DNA from: Sporichthya polymorpha DSM 43042
GTDB lineage: Bacteria; Actinomycetota; Actinomycetes; Sporichthyales; Sporichthyaceae
DNA length: 64,000 nucleotides
Reading direction: 5' to 3'
Assembly (NCBI RefSeq): GCF_000384115.1
Contig: NZ_KB913029.1
Span: forward strand, 2,080,907-2,144,906
The first letter of the stretch is position 1. Each line of letters starts with the position of its first letter. The notes beneath the pieces are model-generated. The model did not search any database and was not told where the DNA came from. It was given only the letters and a program-made list of their open reading frames with translations. Of this stretch, positions 16,021-25,426 are shown piece by piece. The position numbers and the translations under genes are program-made.

Positions 16021-19000
16021 GCACCCACAAGTCTGACGCCCCGTCGGGCGTCTGGGCGCGGCTCCCGCAGGGGCCGACGACGGTCGGTGTCGGCGCGGTG
16101 CTGGCGCTGCTCGTGGCGACGCAGGTCGCGCCGGACACCGTCCCGCTCGGCGTCGTCTTCCTCGGCGCGCTGATCGGCACCGGCACCGGCCTGCTCGCGG
16201 TCGGCCTCGTCCTGACCTACCGCAGCCATCGGGTCGTGAACTTCGCGCTCGCCGGGATCGGTGGGTTCGGGGCCTCGGTCGCGATCGGGCTGCACCTCGG
16301 CAAGGGCGTGCCCTGGCCGATCGCGATCATCCCGGGCATCGCCGTCGGTCTGCTCTGCGGTGCCCTGGTCGAGCGCGTCGTGATGCGGAGCCTCGACAAG
16401 TCACCGCGCCTCGTCGTCACCGTCGCCACGATCGGTCTCGCGCAGCTGTTCGCAGCCGGTCAGGCGGCGACCCCGGCGCTGATGGACGGCCCCGTGCTCG
16501 TCGGGTCGTTCAAGACCCCGCTGTCGGAGTACACCTGGGACGTCGACCCGCTGCTGATCTCCGGCAACGACTTCGCGCTGGTCTTCGTCGTCCCGTTCGT
16601 GCTCGCGGCGCTCACCTGGTTCCTGCTGCGCACCGACGCCGGCATCGCGATCCGCGGCATCGCGGAGAACGGTGACCGCGCCCGGCTGCTCGGCATCCCG
16701 GCCAACCGGCTCTCCCTGTTGGTGTGGACGATCGCCGGCGGTCTCGCCGCGCTGACCGTCACCCTGCGCTCGCCGTCGGAGGGCCTGAACCTCTCGATCG
16801 CCTCGTCGGGTCCGCAGGTCATGCTCCCCGCGCTCGCTGCCGCCGTCGTGGCCGGTCTGTCGTCGCTGCCGCGGGCGTTCGTCGCCGGCGTCGCGCTCGG
16901 CATCCTGGACCAGCTCGTCCGGTGGAACTCCGACAAGCAGTCGGTCACCTCGGTCGTGCTGCTGATCGTGCTGTGTGCGGCGCTGCTGCTGAGGCGCGGC
17001 GACAAGGGCCGCGCCGAGGCTGCTGCGGCCGAGGGCACCTGGCTCACCACCGGCTCCGTCCGCGGGCTGCCGCACCGTGTCAAGGTGCTGCCCGAGATCC
17101 GGATCGCGCAGCTCGTCCTCGGGATCGCCTGCATCGCGGCGCTGGTCGGGCTCGCGTGGGTCGGTTCGCCGAGCCAGCTGAACATCGCGACCGTCGCGTC
17201 CTGCTACGCCGTCGTCGCGGTCTCGCTCGTGGTCCTCACCGGCTGGGCCGGGACCGTGAGTCTGGGTCAGATCGCCATCCTCGGTACCGGTGGCGTCGTT
17301 GCCGGTGACCTGATGGCCAAGTGGAACGTCGACTTCTTCGTCGCGATGATCGCCGGTGGTGCCGCGGGTGCAGCGGTGGCGCTGCTGGTCGCGATCCCCG
17401 CGTTGCGGGTCAGCGGCCAGCTGCTCGCCGTCACGACGCTGACCTTCGCCGTCGCCGTCGACCAGTTCTTCTTCAACCCGACGAACTTCCCGTGGCTGGT
17501 GCCGGGCGCGTTCGACCGGCCCGTGCTGTTCCAGCGGTGGGACATGCGCGAGGACCGCACGCTCTACCTGGTCGGCCTGGCGCTCGTGCTGTTCTCCGTC
17601 GTCGTCGCCCGCAACCTCGCCCGCGCGCGGACGCGGCGCACGATGGTCGCCACCCGCGACAACCCACGCTCGGCCGCGGCCGCGGGGGTCGACGGAGTGC
17701 GCTCGAAGCTCACCGCGTTCGTCATCTGCGGTGTGCTCGCCGGCATGGCGGGCGCCGTGCACGCCACCGCCCTCGGCGCGGTCGGCCTCCGCACGTACAA
17801 CACGTCGCTGTCGCTGCTGGCGTTCACGACGGTGGTCATCGGCGGCGTCGCCTCGATCGGCGGTGCGCTCGCCGCCACGGTGGCGCTGCACCTGCTCATC
17901 TACTGGGTCCCGCAGCTGCAACTGGTCGCGACCGGTGTCGGTGTCCTCGTCGTCCTGCTCCTCCTGCCGGGTGGTCTGGCGCAGGCCGGGACGACGATCC
18001 GCGACCGGTACGCGATGTGGGCCGCGAAGCGGCACGGCGTCGAGTGGGACCACGACGACGCGTTCAGTCAGGCGGCCGCGGCGCCCGAGGTGGACGTCGA
18101 GACCGACCCGGCCGCGGCCGCCGCGCTCGCGGTCGCCGAGGCCGAGGCGGCCGCCGAGCAGGAGGCGGCCGAACGTGCGCACGCCCGCTCCGGGGCGGAC
18201 GCCACCCTCGCCGGCGCGGACGTCGCGCTGGGGTGCCGCGGGATCGAGGCCTCCTACGGCCCGAACCAGGTGCTGTTCGGCGTCGACCTCGACGTCAGCC
18301 GGGGCGAGGTCGTCGCGCTGCTCGGCACCAACGGCGCCGGCAAGTCGACCGTCCTGCGCGCCCTGTGCGGCCTGCTGCCGCCGACGCACGGCACCGCTGC
18401 GCTCGAGGGCTCCTCGATCGACAAGCTCGCGCCGGAGAAGATCGCGGCCCGCGGCCTCGCGATGATGCCCGGTGGCCGCGGCATCTTCCCGACGCTGACG
18501 GTCGCCGAGAACCTGCGCCTCGCGACCTGGATGGTCCGCCGTGACGCCGAGGCCGTCGCCGACGCCCGCCGCCGCGCGCTGGCGCTGTTCCCGCCCCTGG
18601 CCCGGCGCATCGACACCCGCGCCGGCGACCTCTCCGGCGGTGAGCAGCAGATGCTCTCGATGGCCATGGCGATGGCCGTCCGCCCGAAGGTGCTCTGCAT
18701 CGACGAGCTCTCGCTCGGTCTCTCGCCGGTCGTCGTCGGCGAGCTCGTCGACGTCGTCCGGGAGATCAACGCGAGCGGCGTCACCGTCCTCGTCGTCGAG
18801 CAGTCGGTCAACGTCGCGCTGCTGCTCGCCGAGCGCGCGGTGTTCCTCGAGAAGGGCCGGGTCCGCTTCGCCGGCCCCACCGCCGAGCTCCTCGACCGCC
18901 CGGACATCCTCCGCGCGGTGTTTCTCGGTGCCGCTGCTGAGGGTGCCGCTGCCCCCCCACCCCCCGCAACGTCAGCGAAAGCGCGCGCTACAGCGACCGA

Positions 19001-19820
19001 TCCCGCTGACGTTACGGAGGAATCGGTGCCGGCCCTGGAGGCGAAGGGGCTCTACAAGAGCTTCGGCGGTGTCCGGGTCATCAACGGCGTCGACCTGGTC
19101 GTGCCGAAGGGGAGGATCGTCGGGCTCATCGGCCACAACGGTGCCGGCAAGACGACGATCTTCGACCTGCTCTCCGGCTTCCTCGTCCCCGATGCGGGCG
19201 CGGTGTACCTGTCCGGCCACGACGTGACCGAGTTACCGCCGTACCAGCGGGCGCTCGGCGGGCTCGGCCGGTCGTTCCAGGACGCGCGGCTGTACCCGGG
19301 GCTCACGGTCTCGGAGACGATCGCGGTGGCGCTGGACCGGCACCTCGCGAGTCGTGACCCGCTCGCGGTCGCGCTGTGGCTGCCCGCAGCCTTCGACGTC
19401 CACGACGCCGTGCAGGTGCGCGTCGAGGAGCTGCTCGAGACGCTCGGCCTGACGCGGTACCGGGATCACCTGACCGGTGAGCTCTCGACCGGTACGCGCC
19501 GCATCGTGGAGCTCGCGTGCGTGCTGGCGCAGCGGCCCGACGTAGTTCTGCTCGACGAGCCGTCGGCCGGTGTCGCCCAGCGCGAGGCGGAGGCGCTGGT
19601 CCCGGTGCTCAAGCGGGTCCAGGCCGATCTCGACTGCGCGATGGTTGTCGTCGAGCACGACATGGCGCTGATGTCGAACCTGTGCGACGAGCTCGTCGCG
19701 CTCGAGACCGGCGCCGTGATCGCGACGGGCACCCCCGCCGAGGTCCTCGCCCACCCGGACGTCATCAGCTCCTACCTCGGTACCGACGAGGCCTTCCTGG
19801 CTCGGTCCGGCTCGCGCTGA
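16017..19820 (+). CDS. Four-domain ABC transporter: LivH-LivM permeases fused to LivF and LivG ATPases
   Basis: A 1267-residue reading frame containing a whole Liv-type importer core. Residues about 20-325 are a LivH-like permease and about 355-665 a LivM-like permease. An Ala/Glu-rich linker leads to a LivF-like ATPase (about 735-970; Walker [10 protein letters not shown] near 770, signature LSGGEQQ near 872, Walker B LCIDE near 893). A LivG-like ATPase follows (1004-1250; Walker [10 protein letters not shown] near 1039, degenerate signature LSTGT, Walker [11 protein letters not shown]). The start is GTG 16017, overlapping the binding-protein stop. The LivF-LivG junction holds C runs, an inverted repeat and an internal ribosome-binding site, so this last fusion may come from a one-base indel. 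Confidence 0.88.
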   Translation: MSTHKSDAPSGVWARLPQGPTTVGVGAVLALLVATQVAPDTVPLGVVFLGALIGTGTGLLAVGLVLTYRSHRVVNFALAGIGGFGASVAIGLHLGKGVPWPIAIIPGIAVGLLCGALVERVVMRSLDKSPRLVVTVATIGLAQLFAAGQAATPALMDGPVLVGSFKTPLSEYTWDVDPLLISGNDFALVFVVPFVLAALTWFLLRTDAGIAIRGIAENGDRARLLGIPANRLSLLVWTIAGGLAALTVTLRSPSEGLNLSIASSGPQVMLPALAAAVVAGLSSLPRAFVAGVALGILDQLVRWNSDKQSVTSVVLLIVLCAALLLRRGDKGRAEAAAAEGTWLTTGSVRGLPHRVKVLPEIRIAQLVLGIACIAALVGLAWVGSPSQLNIATVASCYAVVAVSLVVLTGWAGTVSLGQIAILGTGGVVAGDLMAKWNVDFFVAMIAGGAAGAAVALLVAIPALRVSGQLLAVTTLTFAVAVDQFFFNPTNFPWLVPGAFDRPVLFQRWDMREDRTLYLVGLALVLFSVVVARNLARARTRRTMVATRDNPRSAAAAGVDGVRSKLTAFVICGVLAGMAGAVHATALGAVGLRTYNTSLSLLAFTTVVIGGVASIGGALAATVALHLLIYWVPQLQLVATGVGVLVVLLLLPGGLAQAGTTIRDRYAMWAAKRHGVEWDHDDAFSQAAAAPEVDVETDPAAAAALAVAEAEAAAEQEAAERAHARSGADATLAGADVALGCRGIEASYGPNQVLFGVDLDVSRGEVVALLGTNGAGKSTVLRALCGLLPPTHGTAALEGSSIDKLAPEKIAARGLAMMPGGRGIFPTLTVAENLRLATWMVRRDAEAVADARRRALALFPPLARRIDTRAGDLSGGEQQMLSMAMAMAVRPKVLCIDELSLGLSPVVVGELVDVVREINASGVTVLVVEQSVNVALLLAERAVFLEKGRVRFAGPTAELLDRPDILRAVFLGAAAEGAAAPPPPATSAKARATATDPADVTEESVPALEAKGLYKSFGGVRVINGVDLVVPKGRIVGLIGHNGAGKTTIFDLLSGFLVPDAGAVYLSGHDVTELPPYQRALGGLGRSFQDARLYPGLTVSETIAVALDRHLASRDPLAVALWLPAAFDVHDAVQVRVEELLETLGLTRYRDHLTGELSTGTRRIVELACVLAQRPDVVLLDEPSAGVAQREAEALVPVLKRVQADLDCAMVVVEHDMALMSNLCDELVALETGAVIATGTPAEVLAHPDVISSYLGTDEAFLARSGSR
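18968..19028 (+). promoter_or_regulatory. Internal ribosome-binding site and GTG start at the LivF-LivG junction
   Basis: Within the long transporter frame, GGAGG (19016-19020) precedes an in-frame GTG (19026-19028) by five bases, exactly where the LivG-like domain begins ([15 protein letters not shown]). Upstream lie 10-base inverted repeats AACGTCAGCG (18968-18977) and CGCTGACGTT (19004-19013). If a single C is added to the C7/C6 runs at 18951-18965, the LivF frame ends at TGA 19007-19009. The block therefore looks like a former or real intergenic region; LivG may be made independently from this start. Confidence 0.6.
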
Positions 19821-20686
19821 TGGCGAAGGAGTTTCGCTCGATCACCTACGGGACGCGGGACCGCGTCGCGTACCTGACGCTGAACCGGCCGGAGCGGCTG
19901 AACGCGATCGACGACGTCATGCCGGGCGAGATCGCGGCCGCGGTGGAGCGGGCGAACGACGACCCGGGCGTGCACGTTCTCGTCGTCGCCGGGGCGGGTC
20001 GGGCCTTCTGCGCGGGCTACGACCTCAAGGACTACGCCGAGGCGGGGCACCAGACGCAGGACGTCGTCTGGGACCCGATCGCGGACTTCCGGATGATGAA
20101 GCGCAACACCGACCAGTTCTTCACGCTGTTCCGCTCGCTCAAGCCGACGATCGCCAAGGTCCACGGCTACGCCGTCGCCGGCGGCAGCGACATCGCGCTC
20201 TCGTGCGATCTGGTCGTCATGGCCTCCGACGCGCGTATCGGGTACATGCCCTCACGGGTGTGGGGTTGCCCCACGACGGCGATGTGGGTCTACCGGCTCG
20301 GGGTCGAGCGGGCGAAGCGGATGCTGTTCACCGGCGACACCATCGACGGGCGCCAGGCCGCGGAGTGGGGCCTGGTCGTGGAGGCGGTCCCGGCCGACGA
20401 GCTCGACGCCGCCGTCGACGCGCTGGCCGAGCGGATCGCGGGCGTCCCGACCAACCAGCTCGCGATGCAGAAACTGATGATCAATCAGGCCTACGACAAC
20501 ATGGGCCTGGCCGGTACACAGTTGTTGGCCACGCTCTTCGACGGCATCACCCGCCATTCCCCGGAAGGCCGGTGGTTCCAGGCGTTCGCGGCCGAGCACG
20601 GTTTCGGGGAGGCCGTGAAGTGGCGCGACTCGGGCCGCCCGATCCCGGAGGGTGGCGGCCCGGTCCCGCGGGCCGAGGATCTCTGA
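19820..20686 (+). CDS. Enoyl-CoA hydratase/isomerase family protein
   Basis: A 288-residue crotonase-fold enzyme with [12 protein letters not shown] at the N-terminus, the oxyanion-hole segment [11 protein letters not shown] near residues 62-72 and the second one [16 protein letters not shown] near 114-129. The usual Glu-Glu pair of hydratases is not obvious: MPSRVWGCP occupies the second Glu region, as in several actinobacterial homologues acting on unusual acyl-CoAs. ATG 19820 overlaps the transporter stop by one base, so it closes the transport operon and links import to CoA-ester catabolism. Confidence 0.87.
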   Translation: MAKEFRSITYGTRDRVAYLTLNRPERLNAIDDVMPGEIAAAVERANDDPGVHVLVVAGAGRAFCAGYDLKDYAEAGHQTQDVVWDPIADFRMMKRNTDQFFTLFRSLKPTIAKVHGYAVAGGSDIALSCDLVVMASDARIGYMPSRVWGCPTTAMWVYRLGVERAKRMLFTGDTIDGRQAAEWGLVVEAVPADELDAAVDALAERIAGVPTNQLAMQKLMINQAYDNMGLAGTQLLATLFDGITRHSPEGRWFQAFAAEHGFGEAVKWRDSGRPIPEGGGPVPRAEDL

Positions 20687-20704
20687 TCCAGGACCTCTTG
20701 ACGG

Positions 20705-21304
20705 TCAGTGCCGGTGGCCGGAGAACGACATCCGGTCGACCCAGGCGAGCAGCAGCGCGGACGCGACGAACGCGAGGTGGACGCCGGCGAGGGTCAGCAG
20801 CCGCTCGTTGGGGAGTGGTTCGGTCGTCATGTACTGCTTGAGCAGGTGGATGCCGGAGATGGCGACGATGGACGCGGCGAGCTTGAGCTTGACCGTGCCG
20901 AGGTCGAGCTTGCCGAGCCACTGGGGCTGCTCCATCTCGCCGGTGGTGTCGAAACGGGACACGAAGGTCTCGTAGCCGGACAGGGCCACCATCACGATCA
21001 GGCTCGCCACCAGGGCGAGGTCGATCAGCGAGAGCGCCGAGAGGATCAGCTCGGCCTCGGAGATGTGCCCGATGTCCTCGGCGAGGTGCCAGAGCTCCTC
21101 GGCGGCGTTGATGCCGAAGATCGCCAGGACGGCCATGAGGATCACGTACAGCGGCAGCAGCAGCCATCGGCTGGCGAGCAGGCTGAACTCGATGACCCGC
21201 TCGGCCTGGTCCAGGGTCCGCGGCCGCACGGGGCGGGCCGGGGGAGCCGGCGGGGGCGGCGGCGGGATCTGCGGCGGGGTCGGGGGAGGAACGTCGGCAT
21301 CCAC
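20705..21304 (-). CDS. UPF0114 (YqhA-like) membrane protein
   Basis: A 199-residue protein with a Pro-rich cytoplasmic N-terminus (about 30 residues) and three or four membrane helices. The core SRWLLLPLYVILMAVLAIF, VASLIVMVALSGYETFVSRFD and LGTVKLKLAASIVAISGIHLLK follow the UPF0114/YqhA pattern, whose function is unknown. The start is taken as GTG 21304; no strong ribosome-binding site is visible, so a nearby TTG is possible. It is convergent with the hydratase gene, with an 18-base gap. Confidence 0.8.
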   Translation of the reverse strand: MDADVPPPTPPQIPPPPPPAPPARPVRPRTLDQAERVIEFSLLASRWLLLPLYVILMAVLAIFGINAAEELWHLAEDIGHISEAELILSALSLIDLALVASLIVMVALSGYETFVSRFDTTGEMEQPQWLGKLDLGTVKLKLAASIVAISGIHLLKQYMTTEPLPNERLLTLAGVHLAFVASALLLAWVDRMSFSGHRH

Positions 21305-21424
21305 GGGCGACAAAACTAGTGACCGGGCGGCCGAGTTCCGCGCGGGAGGGGACATTCCGGACCCGGGGACGTGACTTCGGCGATACCGATTGACTTTCGA
21401 TAGATACCGAGCGATTCTCAATGC

Positions 21425-21904
21425 ATGTTGCTTGAGCGTCGCGCGGTCACGGGCCTGCGCGTCTTCCTCCTGGTGATGTTCGCGCTCCTGGTGATGCTCC
21501 AGACCCTGTCGTTCCCCGGCCAGTTCCGGCACATGGCGTCCGAGCACCCGGAGCACGCGGACTGGCGGTGGCCGGCGACGGCCGCGGTGTTCGTGCTGAT
21601 CGCGTGCGTCCAGGTGGTGATCGTCGCGATCTGGAAGTTGCTCACGCGCGTCGTGCACGACCGGATCTTCAGCCCCGAGTCCTTCGCGTGGGTCGACGCG
21701 ATCATCTACGCGATCGCGGCGGGCTGGGTGGTGCTGGTCGGCATCGACGTCACCGTCGCCTTCCACGCCGACGACCCCGGGGCGCCGGTCGTGCTGTTCC
21801 TGCTGACTGTCGGCGTCACGGTCGTCGGCCTGCTGATGATCGTGATGCGGGCGCTGCTGCGCCAGGCCACCGCACTGCGGACCGATCTCGAGGCGGTGAT
21901 CTGA
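21425..21904 (+). CDS. DUF2975 membrane protein
   Basis: A 159-residue protein with four membrane helices (residues about 10-30, 50-72, 88-110 and 120-142), matching the DUF2975 layout. Such proteins commonly pair with a small Cro/C1-type regulator of the YozG kind, and the next gene is exactly that, one base after this stop. The pair acts together, but the signal sensed is unknown. The upstream 120 bases hold an AT-richer stretch (ATTGACTTTCGATAGATACC near 21388) that may contain the promoter. Confidence 0.78.
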   Translation: MLLERRAVTGLRVFLLVMFALLVMLQTLSFPGQFRHMASEHPEHADWRWPATAAVFVLIACVQVVIVAIWKLLTRVVHDRIFSPESFAWVDAIIYAIAAGWVVLVGIDVTVAFHADDPGAPVVLFLLTVGVTVVGLLMIVMRALLRQATALRTDLEAVI

Positions 21905-22129
21905 GTGGCGATCGTCGTCCGCATCGACGTCGAGCTCGCCAAGCGCAAGATGAGCGTCGGGGAGTTCGCCGAGGCCGTCGGGCTGACGCCGGCGAACGTC
22001 GCGGTCCTGAAGAACGGCCGGGCCAAGGCGGTCCGCTTCTCCACCCTCGAGGCGATGTGCCGGGTGCTGGAGTGCCAGCCCGGCGACCTGCTCGAGTACG
22101 TCCCCGACAACGAGCTCGAACGGGTCTGA
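21905..22129 (+). CDS. Small XRE/Cro-C1 family regulator
   Basis: A 74-residue protein made up almost entirely of a helix-turn-helix domain: KMSVGEFAEAVGLTPANVAVLKNGRAKAVRF, with the typical ending LEAMCRVLECQPGDLLEYVPD. It starts with GTG directly after the DUF2975 stop codon (TGAGTG), so translation is coupled. It probably controls its own operon. Confidence 0.85.
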   Translation: MAIVVRIDVELAKRKMSVGEFAEAVGLTPANVAVLKNGRAKAVRFSTLEAMCRVLECQPGDLLEYVPDNELERV

Positions 22130-22156
22130 CGGGACGTCAGCTCACGCGGGCCTCGT

Positions 22157-23557
22157 TCAGAAGTCCGCGTTCCGCGGGGTGCGGGGGAACGGGATGACGT
22201 CGCGGATGTTCGCCATCCCGGTGGCGTAGACGATGGTCCGCTCGAAGCCCAGGCCGAACCCGGCGTGCGGGACCGTGCCGTAGCGGCGCAGGTCGCGGTA
22301 CCACCAGTAGTCGTCCTTGTTCAGCCCCATCTCGTCGAGGCGCGCGTCGAGGACGTCGAGCCGCTCCTCGCGCTGCGAACCGCCGATGATCTCGCCGATG
22401 CCGGGGGCGAGGACGTCCATCGCGGCGACGGTGCGCCCGTCGTCGTTGGCCCGCATGTAGAACGCCTTGATCTCGCGCGGGTAGTTCAGGACGACCACGG
22501 GACGGCCGACGAGTTCCTCGGTCAGGTAGCGCTCGTGCTCGGACTGCAGGTCCGCGCCCCAGCTGACCGGGAACTCGAACGCCTTGCCCGAGCGCTGCAG
22601 CGCGTCGATCGCGTCGGTGTAGTCCATCCGCTCGAAGCTGGACTCGACGAAGGTCTCCAGCCGCTCGATGCAGCCGGGGTCGATGCGCTCGGCGAAGAAC
22701 GCGAGGTCGTCCGCGCGCTCGTCGAGCACGGCGCGGAACAGGTACTTGAGGAAGTCCTCGGCGAGGTCGGCGTCGGCGGCCAGGTCCGCGAAGGCGATCT
22801 CGGGCTCGACCATCCAGAACTCGGCGAGGTGCCGCGCGGTGTTGGAGTTCTCGGCGCGGAACGTGGGGCCGAACGTGTAGACCTTCGACATCGCCATGCA
22901 GTAGGTCTCGACGTTCAGCTGGCCCGAGACCGTCAGGTGCGCCTCACGGCCGAAGAAGTCCTGGCTGTGGTCGACGGCACCGTCCGGGGTGCGGGGCAGG
23001 TTCGCCAGGTCGAGGGTCGAGACGCGGAACATCGCGCCGGCGCCCTCGGCGTCGTTGGCGGTGATGATCGGTGTGTGGATCCAGGAGAACCCGCGTGAGT
23101 CGAAGAAGCGGTGCACCGCCATCGCCAGACAATGCCGCACGCGCGTGACGGCGCCGAACGTGTTCGTGCGCGGCCGCAGGTGCGCGATCTCGCGCAGGTA
23201 CTCGAACGTGTGCTGCTTCGCGGCGGCCGGGTAGTTCTCCGGGTCCTCGACCCAACCGAGCACCTCGAACTCGGTGGCCTGCAGCTCGACCGCCTGCCCC
23301 TTGCCCTTGGACTCGACCACGGTGCCCGTCACCGACACCGAGCAGCCGGTGGTCAGGTGGGCCACCTCGTCGGCGTAGTTCGGCAGATCCGGCTTGGCGA
23401 CGACCTGCAGCGTCGCGAAGCACGACCCGTCGTGGACCGCGACGAAGGACAACCCCGCCTTCGAGTCCCGGCGGGTGCGCACCCAGCCCTGGACGGTCAC
23501 GGTCGAACCGAGCGCGGCATCCCCGCGCAGCACCTCGGAGATTCGCAGAATCCGCAC
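22157..23557 (-). CDS. asnS: Asparaginyl-tRNA synthetase
   Basis: A 466-residue class IIb aminoacyl-tRNA synthetase, the same length as the E. coli enzyme. An N-terminal OB-fold anticodon-binding domain ([19 protein letters not shown]) is followed by the catalytic core with motif 2 ([21 protein letters not shown]) and motif 3 ([12 protein letters not shown]). It charges tRNA-Asn with asparagine, so the organism does not rely only on the amidotransferase route. It begins at GTG 23557. The propeller protein gene ends ten bases upstream, so read-through transcription is likely. Confidence 0.95.
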   Translation of the reverse strand: MRILRISEVLRGDAALGSTVTVQGWVRTRRDSKAGLSFVAVHDGSCFATLQVVAKPDLPNYADEVAHLTTGCSVSVTGTVVESKGKGQAVELQATEFEVLGWVEDPENYPAAAKQHTFEYLREIAHLRPRTNTFGAVTRVRHCLAMAVHRFFDSRGFSWIHTPIITANDAEGAGAMFRVSTLDLANLPRTPDGAVDHSQDFFGREAHLTVSGQLNVETYCMAMSKVYTFGPTFRAENSNTARHLAEFWMVEPEIAFADLAADADLAEDFLKYLFRAVLDERADDLAFFAERIDPGCIERLETFVESSFERMDYTDAIDALQRSGKAFEFPVSWGADLQSEHERYLTEELVGRPVVVLNYPREIKAFYMRANDDGRTVAAMDVLAPGIGEIIGGSQREERLDVLDARLDEMGLNKDDYWWYRDLRRYGTVPHAGFGLGFERTIVYATGMANIRDVIPFPRTPRNADF

Positions 23558-23566
23558 GGCCCGACC

Positions 23567-24598
23567 TTAGGCGGTGTCGCCGCGCCACACCCGAATCGCC
23601 GCGTCCGAGCAGGCCGCGACCACCACCGCTCCGGCCGGACCCACCGTCAGCGACTGGACCTCGCCGCGGATCCCGGTCAGACGGGCCGTCACGCGGCCGG
23701 TGGCGGGCTCGGCGAGCAGGAGTTCGGTGTCGGTCGCCACGACCGCGACCGCGGAACCGTCCGGGCTCAACCGCGGGTGCCGGCCGCGGAGGTGGGTGGC
23801 CGGCTGCGGCGGGTCGGTCCGCCAGATCTCGGTGCTGCCGTCGGGGGTGACCGCGACCATCAGCGTCCCGTCGGGAGTGAACGCCAGCGGCCCGCGGCCG
23901 AGCAGGGCCTCCGGCTCGAGGAGGCCGTGGAGGTCGTAGAGCCGGATCGCGGCGCCGGCGGCGGCCACCCAACGGCCGTCGGGGCTGAAGACGGGGAGCC
24001 CGGTCTCGCGCAGGGTCTCGAGGAACCGTCGTGGCGCGGTGGTCCAGAGCTCCAGGCTGTCCGGGCCGGTCCGGATCGCCAGCACGCGCCCGTTGGGCGA
24101 GAACGTCAACGCGGCGCACTCCAGGTCCACCTCGGCGGTGGGGCGCAGCGTCGCGAACACGGCGCCGTTGGCCGGCTGCCAGAGCGCGACCTCGCCGTCC
24201 TCGCCGATGCTGGCGCCGAGGTCGCCCCGGTCCGCGATCGCGAGGGCGTGCACCCCGCCGGGGCCGTGCGGGTTCAGCTGCGCGACGAACTCGCCGGTGA
24301 TCGTCCGCCGCACCACGATCTCGCCCGCGGAATCCTCCTGCCCGGCCACCGCGGTCCACTCCGTGGTCACGACTGCCACCTCACCCGGACCGACGGGGAT
24401 CGCTCCGCGCTCGGCGCCGGTGGCGGTGTCGAGGAACAGCACCGACCCCGTGCCGGTCGAGTCCGCCCCGGTGAGCACCGCGACCACCGCACCGTCCGGG
24501 GCGAGCCACAGGTCGTCCACCGCGAGCCCCGGCAGGACGAGGCTGGGCGCCCGCACCGCGGCGGCGCGGGTCGCGGGGAGGTCCGGATTGGGCGTCAT
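23567..24598 (-). CDS. WD40-like beta-propeller protein
   Basis: A 343-residue protein with repeated blade-like units: LALWQPANG, LELWTT, IRLYDL, TEIWRTD and IRVWRGD mark successive WD-type strand ends, and FSPDGRWVAA, FTPDGTL and LSPDGSAVAV mark blade starts. There is no signal peptide, so it is probably cytoplasmic and works as an interaction scaffold. It lies between asnS and rpsD, separated from rpsD by a strong hairpin. The role is unknown. Confidence 0.75.
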   Translation of the reverse strand: MTPNPDLPATRAAAVRAPSLVLPGLAVDDLWLAPDGAVVAVLTGADSTGTGSVLFLDTATGAERGAIPVGPGEVAVVTTEWTAVAGQEDSAGEIVVRRTITGEFVAQLNPHGPGGVHALAIADRGDLGASIGEDGEVALWQPANGAVFATLRPTAEVDLECAALTFSPNGRVLAIRTGPDSLELWTTAPRRFLETLRETGLPVFSPDGRWVAAAGAAIRLYDLHGLLEPEALLGRGPLAFTPDGTLMVAVTPDGSTEIWRTDPPQPATHLRGRHPRLSPDGSAVAVVATDTELLLAEPATGRVTARLTGIRGEVQSLTVGPAGAVVVAACSDAAIRVWRGDTA

Positions 24599-24698
24599 CC
24601 GCGGCTCCTGTTCGGTCGACCGCGAGGGCCGCCGCGACGTTGATCTTGTCGCGATGATCTTGACCCGCCGTCCGACCGCAGTTCACCCGCTTAACGCA

Positions 24699-24745
24699 CA
24701 ACGTCCGACCAAACGTGGCCCATGAGCCACGGTGGTCGGACGTTG
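24699..24745 (-). terminator. Stem-loop terminator downstream of rpsD
   Basis: Outer arms 24699-24711 and 24733-24745 pair over 13 bases. Inner arms 24714-24719 and 24726-24731 add six more around a CCATGA loop. It lies 31 bases past the rpsD stop codon, in the gap before the propeller gene. There is no long U tract, which is usual for high-GC actinobacteria. Confidence 0.75.
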
Positions 24746-24775
24746 ATCGGCCGGGGCGGCGAGCCGCCCGAGCGG

Positions 24776-25384
24776 TTAGCGCGAGTAGTACTCGACGACG
24801 AGCTGCTCGTCGCAGATGACCGGGATCTCGCTGCGGACCGGGGGCCGCTCGAGGCGGAACTTCAGGTCGCCGTGGTTGACCTGCAGGTACGGCGGGATCA
24901 TCTCCGGCGCGTTGGCGCCGGCGGCCGCGACCTGGAAGTTCTTCTTGTTGCGGCTGCGGTCGGACACCGCGACGACGTCGCCCGGCTGCACGCGGTAGGA
25001 CGGCCGGTCCACGCGGGCGCCGTTCACGGTCATGTGCTGGTGGGTGACCATCTGGCGCGCCTGGTAGATCGTGCGGGCCAGGCCGGAGCGCAGGACGAGG
25101 GCGTCCAGGCGGGTCTCCAGGTCGGCCAGCAGGACCTCACCGGTCTTGCCGGGGTGCGCGTTCGCCTGCTCGTAGGCGCGACGCAGCTGGGTCTCGGAGA
25201 TGTCGTACTGCGCGCGCAGGCGCTGCTTCTCCAGCAGACGGACCTTGTAGTCCGAGTTCTGCTTGCGGCCGCGGCCGTGGACGCCCGGCGGGTAGGGGCG
25301 CGCCTCGAAGTACTTGACGCACTTCGGCGTCAGCGGGATGCCCAGCGCCCGCGAACGCTTGGCCTTCGGTCGAGATGAGTTCAC
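24776..25384 (-). CDS. rpsD: 30S ribosomal protein S4, zinc-independent (C-minus) form
   Basis: A 202-residue primary rRNA-binding protein of the small subunit. The N-terminus (SRPKAKRSRALGIPLTPK) lacks the Cys cluster of zinc-binding S4, as in the Streptomyces S4. The S4 RNA-binding domain (RLDALVLRSGLARTIYQARQMV) starts near residue 92, and the C-terminus ends EIPVICDEQLVVEYYSR. It stands alone, outside the rpsM-rpsK-rpoA cluster. The start is GTG 25384 with GGAG 11 bases upstream. A DtxR/IdeR-type box lies 24-42 bases upstream of this start. Confidence 0.95.
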   Translation of the reverse strand: MNSSRPKAKRSRALGIPLTPKCVKYFEARPYPPGVHGRGRKQNSDYKVRLLEKQRLRAQYDISETQLRRAYEQANAHPGKTGEVLLADLETRLDALVLRSGLARTIYQARQMVTHQHMTVNGARVDRPSYRVQPGDVVAVSDRSRNKKNFQVAAAGANAPEMIPPYLQVNHGDLKFRLERPPVRSEIPVICDEQLVVEYYSR

Positions 25385-25407
25385 AGAACCACTCCGTGCG
25401 TAGTAAC

Positions 25408-25426
25408 TTAGGTGAGCCTAACCTAA
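25408..25426. promoter_or_regulatory. Iron box (DtxR/IdeR operator)
   Basis: TTAGGTGAGCCTAACCTAA matches the DtxR/IdeR consensus TTAGGTTAGSCTAACCTAA at 18 of 19 positions. It lies between the divergent rpsD and DUF2470 genes. On the plus strand it contains TAACCT (25419-25424), a possible -10 hexamer for a leaderless DUF2470 transcript, so bound regulator would block that promoter when iron is plentiful. It may also affect rpsD. Confidence 0.82.

Noticed and set aside
16401-18389. 662-residue open frame antisense to the Liv-type transporter
   Set aside because: An artefact of high GC at third codon positions; the composition is Arg/Asp/Gly/His-rich with no domain, and the opposite strand encodes a clear permease/ATPase.
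24681-24690. GTTCACCC as a PHO box
   Set aside because: Only one 11-base unit is present and it faces away from the nearest start codon.
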